From assembly GCF_000155595.1 (NCBI RefSeq), contig NZ_DS989904.1, positions 1,085,354-1,149,353 on the forward strand: a stretch of 64,000 nucleotides of DNA, written 5' to 3'. The notes beneath the pieces were generated by a model, which saw nothing but the letters and a program-made list of their open reading frames with translations, had not been told where the DNA came from and made no database searches. Of the stretch, positions 55,668 to 62,373 are shown in pieces (within the stretch, counting starts at the first letter, position 1; each line of letters begins with the position of its first letter). The position numbers were made by a program, and so were the translations under genes. Origin of the DNA: Synechococcus sp. PCC 7335 (GTDB lineage Bacteria > Cyanobacteriota > Cyanobacteriia > Phormidesmidales > Phormidesmidaceae).

Positions 55668-55847
55668 CTAGTAGCCTGCATCACAAATTTTCAGTTTGCC
55701 CTTAACCACAGCGGCATGATCAGGGAGAATGGAAATATTAACTTTTTCTAAGCCTTCTTTGAAAACGCTGCTCACTGCATCGAACGCTTCATAGGCTTGA
55801 AAGAGATAGATGTGTTTAGGACATAGCTCTAATGACAGCAACCCAAG
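55668..55847 (-). pseudogene. Gene-like remnant on the minus strand under the transketolase start
   Basis: In the gap before the transketolase gene, the minus strand is open for 60 codons with protein-like sequence. Its middle reads PKHIYLFQAYEAFDAV and its end ILPDHAAVVKGKLKICDAG, followed by Tyr and a stop at 55668. There is no ATG; the first possible starts are TTG/CTG codons, and the frame extends into the transketolase start. It looks like the 3' end of a gene that has lost its beginning. The parent family is not recognised. A real small protein with an alternative start is possible. Confidence 0.4.
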
Positions 55848-57760
55848 CTAAGCCCAAATCTGCTTTTCCAATAGATTTAAGTGCCTACAAGCGAATCTCG
55901 CTTGACCCTTCTAATAACAAGCTGACCGACGAACAGCGCGATGCTCTACAGGCCAATATTCAACTTTGTCGTGAGGCCATCGTTTTCTTTACCGCAACCG
56001 GCGGAGCGCGGGGTGTGGGTGGTCATACTGGCGGTCCTTATGACACCGTGCCTGAAGTGATGGTCCTAGACGCTCTCTTTAGAGGCAATCCTGACAAGTT
56101 TGTGCCGACTTTCTTCGATGAAGCCGGCCACCGGGTCGGGACACAGTATCTAATGTCTACGCTCAATGGTGATTTACCTGCCGAGCAGCTAATGCAGTAC
56201 CGCGCTGCGGATTCAAAGCTACCTGGCCACCCCGAGCTAGGTCTGACACCCGGCGTAAAGTTTAGCTCTGGTCGTCTTGGTCATATGTGGCCGTTTGTAA
56301 ATGGTGTAGCGTTGGCGAATCCGGGTAAAACGACTTTCCTATTGGGCTCTGACGGCGCGCAGCAAGAGGGTGACGATGCAGAAGCAGCTCGCTTAGCCGT
56401 GGCCAAAGGCATCAACGTCAAGCTGATCATTGATGACAACGACGTGACGATCGCTGGTCACCCTTCTGAGTATTTAGGTGGCTACAGCGTCCAAAGAACG
56501 CTAGAAGGTCATGGCATTAAGACACTCGTGAATGACGGTGAAGATATTGATGCGCTGTATGCAAATATCTGTGAGGCGATCGCCACTGACGGCCCCATTG
56601 CCGTGATTTGTAAGCGCCCCATGACAGTTGGCATTGAAGGCTTAGAAGGGAGCACTCACGGCCATGACGTGATTCCAACTGATTTGGCCATAAAGTACCT
56701 AGAGAAGCATGGTCGCCAAGAAGCCGCCGACTATCTTAAGAACATTGAAAAGCCTAAGCACAGCTATGAGTTCAAAGGCTCTAGCGATGAGGTCGGCTCT
56801 AACCGCAATGTCTTTGGCCAGGCGACGGTAGAAGTGCTAAGCAAAATGAGCGATGCTGAGCGCAAAGAGAAGGTGCTAGTTGTTGACTGTGACCTAGAAG
56901 GCTCTTGTGGTCTAAATCACATTCACAAGGCGTATCCCGAAATCTTCGTCAGCGGCGGCATCATGGAGCGGGGCAACCTCTCAGCGGCGGCAGGCTTTGG
57001 TATGGCAGAAGGTAAGCAAGGTGTCTTTGCCACTTTCAGCGCGTTTCTAGAAATGTGTATCTCTGAAATTACGATGGCGAGGCTGAACAAAGCTAACCTG
57101 CTTTGCCACTTCTCTCACTCTGGTATCGATGATATGGCAGACAATACCTGCCACTTTGGTATCAACAATATGTTTGCTGATAATGGCCTAGACGACGGCT
57201 ATGAAACTCGCTTGTACTTCCCAGCCGACGCCCACCAGATGAAGGCTTGTGTAGAAAAGGTTTTCCACGATCCCGGTTTGCGTTTCATCTTCTCTACTCG
57301 AGCAAAAGTCCCCATGCTACAAGATGATAGCGGTCAGACTTTGTACGATGGCGATTACACCTTTGTTCCTGGTAAAGATGACGTGATTCGCGAAGGCACC
57401 GATGGCTACATCGTTAGCTTTGGTGATGGTCTCTATCGCGCGTTGGATGCGGTCGAGCGGTTGAAAGAAGAGGGTTTGAATATCGGCCTAATTAATAAGT
57501 CTACGCTCAACGTTGTCGATGAGCAGATGCTAGAAAAAGTCGGCAAGTCGCCTTTGGTCATGGTGGTTGAATCATTCAACGAGAAGACTGGTCTAGGTGC
57601 TCGCTATGGTACTTGGCTGCTGGAGCGCGGCTACACGCCTAAGTTTGCCCACGCGGGTACACACGAGGAAGGCGGCGGTGGCCTTTGGGAGCAGTTCTAT
57701 CACCAAGGACTCGATCCTGAGAGCATCATGCAAAAAGTGAAGAAACTAGCTGGTAAGTAG
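55832..57760 (+). CDS. Transketolase-family protein, atypical
   Basis: A 642-residue thiamine-diphosphate enzyme of the transketolase superfamily. Residues 40-300 hold the cofactor-binding domain: GVGGHTGGPYD and the ThDP motif GSDG at 172-175, with Asn203 in DDND. The Pyr domain (about 325-500) and C-terminal domain follow. The usual transketolase reads GDG at the motif and begins close to DAV or NAIRFLA-like sequence; this one begins IQLCREAIVFFTATGG, so it is a separate branch and probably not the Calvin-cycle enzyme. Substrate unknown. A hairpin follows the gene. Confidence 0.85.
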   Translation: MTATQAKPKSAFPIDLSAYKRISLDPSNNKLTDEQRDALQANIQLCREAIVFFTATGGARGVGGHTGGPYDTVPEVMVLDALFRGNPDKFVPTFFDEAGHRVGTQYLMSTLNGDLPAEQLMQYRAADSKLPGHPELGLTPGVKFSSGRLGHMWPFVNGVALANPGKTTFLLGSDGAQQEGDDAEAARLAVAKGINVKLIIDDNDVTIAGHPSEYLGGYSVQRTLEGHGIKTLVNDGEDIDALYANICEAIATDGPIAVICKRPMTVGIEGLEGSTHGHDVIPTDLAIKYLEKHGRQEAADYLKNIEKPKHSYEFKGSSDEVGSNRNVFGQATVEVLSKMSDAERKEKVLVVDCDLEGSCGLNHIHKAYPEIFVSGGIMERGNLSAAAGFGMAEGKQGVFATFSAFLEMCISEITMARLNKANLLCHFSHSGIDDMADNTCHFGINNMFADNGLDDGYETRLYFPADAHQMKACVEKVFHDPGLRFIFSTRAKVPMLQDDSGQTLYDGDYTFVPGKDDVIREGTDGYIVSFGDGLYRALDAVERLKEEGLNIGLINKSTLNVVDEQMLEKVGKSPLVMVVESFNEKTGLGARYGTWLLERGYTPKFAHAGTHEEGGGGLWEQFYHQGLDPESIMQKVKKLAGK

Positions 57761-57770
57761 ACCGGCGTTG

Positions 57771-57809
57771 CCTGCGGTAGGAAGTCGACATGCTACTACC
57801 TACCGCAGG
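57771..57809. terminator. Hairpin after the transketolase-like gene
   Basis: Arms CCTGCGGTAGG (57771-57781) and CCTACCGCAGG (57799-57809) are perfect over 11 bp and can extend by three more pairs after one mismatch. No T tract follows, so factor-independent termination is uncertain. It sits 11 bp after the gene stop, ahead of the convergent ABM-domain gene. Confidence 0.6.
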
Positions 57810-57983
57810 TGATAGTCCCTAAAATCTCTACTACTACACTATCTAGTGCGTTCTAGTGCGTTGCTATTAGCTACTGTGCTCGCCTAATCCTTCTAAGTTC
57901 AATAGTGCATGGCTTCATTTTCCACTCGGAGAACTCGCAACCTCAGGGGGTTGCAGAGAGGACTTATAGCAAGGGCTAAACAC

Positions 57984-58568
57984 CTAGTGTGTGGCTTTAG
58001 GATAAAGCCATCCGCGAAACAAGCGAGCTATCCGTGGCATGACCACATAGGTCAATAGGAAAACGGTCAGCGTCACCAAAGTCAAAGCACGCAATAAAGC
58101 AGGCATGAACTGCAACAGCGGCCCAACCGCATAGCCTAATAGCTGAGCTACTACGAACACAGATAAGGAAGTTAAAATCGCCATCTTATAGCGCTTAGGC
58201 GGCTGCGTAGCTAGTCTCCCTGGTAGGGTAAACCAGGTCTCGAAACCCGTCAGAATTTGAATATCTTGATCGCGTTGAACTAGCGGCTGAGCCTTTTCTA
58301 TCCAGCGTTTGCGAATGGGTGAATCTATCCACTGCTTGAGATGTTTGTAGGCGTCAAACTTGAGGATAATGGCATACTCAGAAGATGTAGAATCTTGAGG
58401 GCGAATGAAACTAACCCCGCAATATCCTTGAAACTGTTGCGCCACTGCTGAAACATCACGCAGCCACTGCTCATACTCCTGTTGTTTGTTCGGCTTGACA
58501 GCATGTGAAATGACCGCCGTTACCTGCTGCTCGTGGGTATCAAGCGCAGTCTCAGAGATTCTCTCCAT
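57984..58568 (-). CDS. ABM-domain protein with C-terminal membrane segments
   Basis: A 194-residue protein from ATG 58568, preceded by AGGAATT; the frame is open to 58634. Residues about 15-105 form an antibiotic-biosynthesis-monooxygenase-like ferredoxin-fold domain (VTAVISHAVKPNKQQEYEQWL, then YAIILKFDAYKHLKQW). Two hydrophobic segments (about 130-150 and 160-180) anchor it to the membrane. Similar cyanobacterial proteins are annotated only as ABM proteins. The catalytic role, if any, is unknown. A 24-bp perfect inverted repeat lies upstream, between this gene and the divergent next one. Confidence 0.75.
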   Translation of the reverse strand: MERISETALDTHEQQVTAVISHAVKPNKQQEYEQWLRDVSAVAQQFQGYCGVSFIRPQDSTSSEYAIILKFDAYKHLKQWIDSPIRKRWIEKAQPLVQRDQDIQILTGFETWFTLPGRLATQPPKRYKMAILTSLSVFVVAQLLGYAVGPLLQFMPALLRALTLVTLTVFLLTYVVMPRIARLFRGWLYPKATH

Positions 58569-58681
58569 AATAATTCCTGTAAATAGAGCCACAGTTTGAG
58601 CTAAGTACCGATCGCCACCCAAATGATATAACAATCGGCACTTAGCTCAAGCCATCACTAGAAGCAATAACGCTTGTTCTG

Positions 58682-58737
58682 TAAATGGTCAGCACTATCC
58701 CGCTGATGTATCGCAGCGGGATAGTGCTGACCATTTA
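58682..58737. repeat. 24-bp perfect inverted repeat between divergent genes
   Basis: Arms run 58682-58705 (TAAATGGTCAGCACTATC and on to CGCTG) and 58714-58737, its exact reverse complement, around an 8-nt loop. The neighbours are divergent: the ABM gene starts at 58568 going left and the NTF2-like gene at 58864 going right. So the position does not suit a terminator, and no T tract follows. It may be a regulator site, a small mobile palindromic element, or a structured RNA. Confidence 0.85.
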
Positions 58738-58863
58738 TAACTAGCCTCGGATGCATACTCAGTAAAGAAGGCTAAGCCTACACACACTAGCTGACTAGTT
58801 AGCATTGCCTATCCTCCCAGAATTTTCTAGTAAAGTAGGAGCGTAATTGACTAGATATGACCG

Positions 58864-59247
58864 ATGGCAGATACAGCTACGGCTCGAAAGGCCTTTGATT
58901 TGTTCGCCCAAGGCTGGGCTACCGGCAACTTTGATCCTTACATCGCTTTACTAGCTGAGGAGATGACTTTCTGGTTTCCTACTGGTGCTCATAGGGGCAA
59001 GTTTACTGGTGTGACGGGTCGACAAAAAATGATTGCTAAATGCCAAGACCACACCGTTGGAGGAGATAGGCTAACCCTTCATCCGCCGCAATATACCTTG
59101 ACTGATGGCGCTTCTGTGATGTTTGAGTTCGAGGCAGAGGGACTCTATGTGGGTGAACCCTATCGCGGACACAATGCGATCGCCTTCGAAATCGAAGCAG
59201 GTAAAGTCGTCGGTTTTCGGGAATATTTTGGCGACTTAGGCGTATAG
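58864..59247 (+). CDS. SnoaL/NTF2-like family protein
   Basis: A 127-residue single-domain protein with the cone-shaped NTF2-like fold: helix ARKAFDLFAQGWATG, strand region LLAEEMTFWFPTG, helix GRQKMIAKC, and final strands NAIAFEIEAGKVVGFREYFGD. This fold serves many small enzymes and ligand-binding proteins, so function cannot be assigned. It is a single gene divergent from the ABM gene and convergent with the SMP-30 gene, whose stop lies 26 bp away. Confidence 0.8.
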   Translation: MADTATARKAFDLFAQGWATGNFDPYIALLAEEMTFWFPTGAHRGKFTGVTGRQKMIAKCQDHTVGGDRLTLHPPQYTLTDGASVMFEFEAEGLYVGEPYRGHNAIAFEIEAGKVVGFREYFGDLGV

Positions 59248-59273
59248 TGCACAGTGCTCCTGACGACCGACGG

Positions 59274-60176
59274 CTAGCAGGCTCCTCTAGTTTTAGTCTT
59301 GATCCGATAGAGAGAATGGCTAGTGGTAATAAATAGGTGATCGCGGTTCACTCCTCCAAATGTTACGTTCGTACATACTTCTGGAATTGGTATCTTACCT
59401 AGCAGTTCACCAGCAGGCGAATATATCTGAACGCTGTCTTGAGAGCTAGTGAAGATATTCCCCTTTGCATCTACACAAAAGCCGTCTGGTTGACCCGGTT
59501 TAACTACCGCAAACATCCGCATGTTAGCGGCTTTACGTCCGTTGATAATGTCATATACCCGAATGTCATGACACATCTGTGGCCTTTCGACAGCAGAGGT
59601 ATCAGAGACGTAAAGAAGCGTCTCATCGGGGCTAAATGCTAGACCGTTAGGCCGCTCCATGTCGGTGATAACGGCATTGATTTCACCTGTGCCTGGATCG
59701 AAGCGAAAGACAAAGCTGCCCGATTGTTCTTGCTGACCGCCACAGCCTTCTTCCGGCTGAGTTAGGCCAAAAGGTGGATCGGTGAACCAGAGTGTCCCAT
59801 CACTTTTGACGACTAAATCGTTTGGGCTGTTTAGCCGCTTTCCCTGGTAGCGATCAACTAATACACGCCACTGCCCCTCTTTCGCTTGACGCACGATAGC
59901 GCGATCGCCATGTGAACAGGCGACAATACGACCTTCTAAGTCAAGCGCATTCCCATTTTGAAAGTGAGACGGTTCTCTAAAGACACTAACGCTGCCATCA
60001 TGCCAGCGGAGCATGCGATCGCCTTTCACATCGCTCCATACGACACTTCCATCCGAAGGAATATAGACAGGTCCTTCGGCATGTCGGGAATCGCCATCGA
60101 GCTGTACCAGAAGGGCCTCCGAAGAGATCAGCTCATGCATACTTTCGACAAACATCTCAATCTGGCTGTTAATCAT
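59274..60176 (-). CDS. SMP-30/gluconolactonase/LRE-family protein
   Basis: A 300-residue six-bladed beta-propeller hydrolase. Metal-site residues are present: Glu in HAEGPVYI (about residue 34), Asn in LNSPNDLVV (about 120) and Asp in FSPDETLLYVSDTS (about 193). Members hydrolyse lactones such as gluconolactone. Several possible Met starts exist in the first 15 residues; the frame's first is used. No sugar-metabolism genes adjoin it, so the substrate is open. Confidence 0.87.
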   Translation of the reverse strand: MINSQIEMFVESMHELISSEALLVQLDGDSRHAEGPVYIPSDGSVVWSDVKGDRMLRWHDGSVSVFREPSHFQNGNALDLEGRIVACSHGDRAIVRQAKEGQWRVLVDRYQGKRLNSPNDLVVKSDGTLWFTDPPFGLTQPEEGCGGQQEQSGSFVFRFDPGTGEINAVITDMERPNGLAFSPDETLLYVSDTSAVERPQMCHDIRVYDIINGRKAANMRMFAVVKPGQPDGFCVDAKGNIFTSSQDSVQIYSPAGELLGKIPIPEVCTNVTFGGVNRDHLFITTSHSLYRIKTKTRGAC

Positions 60177-60486
60177 ATCAGTCTTCGCGATGATCTAGTC
60201 CGATGGCTCCTTGGTAAGGCGAGAGGGCTCTTCTAGAGCCTTTCGGACTAAAATTAACAGAAGATTCAGTACTGGATGTTATGGGCCAAACATAATAACG
60301 TTCATTCGGTGGTGCTTTCCCTTAGCGTAGTGATAAGAAGCTCAATAGCAAGATGGTAAGCTCTATTGACTGCAAATGACTGCAAAAAACGAGGGGACTT
60401 ATCTTCCAAACGGCGGTTTGAGGGTAAACGGGTTAGCCGCAGGTGTATGATCCTTGTGTTGAGAAGAAATTTGGAGCGATCGCATC

Positions 60487-60807
60487 ATGAGCGCAGAATA
60501 CATAGCCGACGAAGCCGCGTTTGATACATTGATCAAAGAGGATTCTGTCGTGGTTGTCGATTGCACAGCTAGCTGGTGCGGACCTTGCAAACTAGTTGCC
60601 CCGCTAATGGATCAGCTTTCAGAAGAATTTGACGGAAAAGCAACCGTGTCCAAACTCGATCTAGATAGCAATAAAGCGGTTGCTAATCGGTTTGGTATCA
60701 AGAGCATTCCTGCTGTGATGTTCTTTAAGAATGGCGAACTGATGGATACTCTAATCGGTGTAAAGCCCTACTCTACCTTTAGTGAAGCAGTGACTTCCTA
60801 TCTATAG
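60487..60807 (+). CDS. trxA: Thioredoxin
   Basis: A 106-residue thioredoxin with the intact dithiol site WCGPC (Cys31 and Cys34) in TASWCGPCK, the cis-Pro in GIKSIPAVMFFKNG, and the normal fold and length. It should reduce disulphides in Calvin-cycle and other targets using thioredoxin reductase. A HIP1 site lies immediately upstream between GGAG and the ATG. The start at 60487 is supported by this spacing. A 41-residue membrane miniprotein follows. Confidence 0.94.
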   Translation: MSAEYIADEAAFDTLIKEDSVVVVDCTASWCGPCKLVAPLMDQLSEEFDGKATVSKLDLDSNKAVANRFGIKSIPAVMFFKNGELMDTLIGVKPYSTFSEAVTSYL

Positions 60808-60879
60808 GAGCTTTTTTAGAAGCTGTTTCTTGTAGGGATAGGAGCAATTATATTTGAAAGAGTAAGGTCTAGAAGCTGT

Positions 60880-61005
60880 ATGGGTAATCCAAACAAAAAG
60901 AAAGAAGATCCAAATCTAATCAAGACGCCACCAGAGACACTGTTCGCGCTTCTGGTGGTAGCGCTCCTGGTGCCGTTGCTGTTAGTTGGTTTCATTTCGC
61001 ACTAG
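60880..61005 (+). CDS. Small single-span membrane protein (41 residues)
   Basis: An ATG frame of 41 codons directly after thioredoxin. Its N-terminal half is polar and basic (MGNPNKKKEDPNLIKTPPET), followed by one hydrophobic helix (LFALLVVALLVPLLLVGFI) and a short tail ending SH. The layout is that of a small membrane subunit with a cytoplasmic head, but I cannot name a family. No strong ribosome site is seen just upstream. Coding signal is moderate: the codons suit the neighbourhood and the sequence has a clean soluble-then-membrane division. Confidence 0.5.
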   Translation: MGNPNKKKEDPNLIKTPPETLFALLVVALLVPLLLVGFISH

Positions 61006-61130
61006 ATAGCATCGTAGGCCCTATAGTTGAGCTAGTAGTGTCGCTTGCTCACGGTTAGGACTTCTATTGATATCTATTCCTACTTAAGGTTAGATGTAGG
61101 GTGGCAGTCTACATCTTCTGATCAGCTCGT

Positions 61131-61579
61131 ATGTCTTTAACCGAAATTTTCTCGGCTGGTGGCGTGGTCATGTGGCCGCTGCTGCTGTTTTCTTTGTGTG
61201 CGATCGCGGTTACTATCGAGCGCGGTCTGTTCTGGTTTCGTATCAAGAAGCAAGAACGTGATTTTGCCAAAGACATTTTGCAGATCTACCGGGCCAACCC
61301 ATATGCTGTTTTTGCCAAACTGAAGCAGCATATCGACCTGCCAGTCTCTCGTATTTTTCTAGAAGCGCTAGAGCTGAAAGGCGCTTCTCCTAATCAGTTT
61401 CGGCTAGCTTTAGAAAGCGCTACGCAGGCAGAACTTCCCTGCTGTTTGCTAATCTGTTTCGCGGCTTTTACAAGCGCCAAGTTGCGCTGCTGCAAGAATA
61501 TGGCGGTTAGTTAGAGATTCTATACGAGTGGCACTACCAGGCAGTCAATGGCAAAGAGGCGACCTATGCGAGTAATTGA
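61131..61579 (+). pseudogene. exbB: exbB/tolQ-like proton channel gene, disrupted
   Basis: Intact ExbB-type proteins (about 200-240 residues, three membrane helices) energise outer-membrane transport together with ExbD. Here the frame starts normally (helix 1 at about 11-30, then RDFAKDILQIYRANPYAVF) up to LALESATQAEL. It then jumps to the wrong frame and stops at 61514. In the +2 frame, from about 61439, the expected C-terminal end is found: LLFANLFRGFYKRQVALLQE, YGG, then TAG at 61508-61510 where Gln is usual, then LEILYEWHYQ. So helices 2 and 3 are deleted, the frame has shifted, and a nonsense codon is present. The neighbouring exbD is intact. Confidence 0.8.
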
Positions 61580-61991
61580 TAATGAAGCGGATGAGCCTTT
61601 AACAATCAACATTTTGCCGATGATTGATGTCATCTTTGCGATCTTAGCCTTCTTTATTATTTCGACGCTGTTTCTAACCCGCTCAGAAGGCTTTTCTGTA
61701 GACCTACCAGAAGCCGAAACTGCCCAGTCTCAGACGAAAGTACTGGTGACTGTGACTATTGAGCAAAATGGCGATATTTCTATAGATAAAGAACCAGTGA
61801 CTTTAGACCAGTTGGCTGAAACTGTACGGGAAAAGGTTGGCGACCATGAAGGCGCACTAGTCACCGTGCAGGCGGATGAAACAATCGACTATGGCCGCGT
61901 AATTGCCGTGATGGATAGGGTAAGAAGGGTCGAGGGTACGAGCCTAGGAATGGCGACCCAGCAGCCAGTTCAGACGGAAGCAGCGCAGTAA
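61548..61991 (+). CDS. exbD: ExbD/TolR-family protein
   Basis: A 147-residue membrane protein of the ExbD family. It has a short cytoplasmic start, one membrane helix (about 25-45, DVIFAILAFFIISTLFL) and a periplasmic domain. The proton-channel Asp is in NILPMIDVIF (about residue 27). The later part (QADETIDYGRVIAVMDRVR) is the usual ExbD signature. The second Met at 61566 is an equally possible start. It overlaps the degenerate end of the exbB pseudogene. Without a working ExbB next to it, it must pair with another copy or be without function. Confidence 0.88.
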   Translation: MAKRRPMRVIDNEADEPLTINILPMIDVIFAILAFFIISTLFLTRSEGFSVDLPEAETAQSQTKVLVTVTIEQNGDISIDKEPVTLDQLAETVREKVGDHEGALVTVQADETIDYGRVIAVMDRVRRVEGTSLGMATQQPVQTEAAQ

Positions 61992-62047
61992 AATAAAGGG
62001 TGTGGTTAAATTCAGATTCATACTTTGAGCACAATCTTTGAGCGCAA

Positions 62048-62185
62048 TCAGATATCTAACTGTGGCGGTAGGTACAGCACGATCTCTTTCCATTCTGCTG
62101 ACTTACTACAGTCTACTGGAAGTAACAGCTCGTCAACTGCTTGTCGAATAGGCATTCGATCATTGAACACGAGCATTCCTGACAT
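62048..62185 (-). CDS. Possible small protein (45 residues), function unknown
   Basis: An ATG frame of 45 codons on the minus strand in the gap between exbD and the hybrid kinase. The sequence is protein-like: MSGMLVFNDRMPIRQAV, then ELLLPVDCSKSAEWKEI and LYLPPQLDI. A purine-rich GAGAAG lies about seven bases before the ATG. I do not recognise it. It could be a real small gene or the remnant of a longer one, since a stop lies five codons upstream. The two plus-strand frames in this gap look less convincing. Confidence 0.4.
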   Translation of the reverse strand: MSGMLVFNDRMPIRQAVDELLLPVDCSKSAEWKEIVLYLPPQLDI

Positions 62186-62373
62186 GGGAACTTCTCAAAC
62201 TATAGCTTTGGTCACTTAGCTTACGGCATGGTCATTGGCTATAACCCTTGTGCTTCAACAGGCTAAGTGACTCGCAATGCGCGAATGCATCCGCACCTTG
62301 CTATAAGTGCTCATAAGCAAAACCTGGCATTGTTGCTCTGTTATGGGTGGGCAGGATACGATCAAATCATTAC

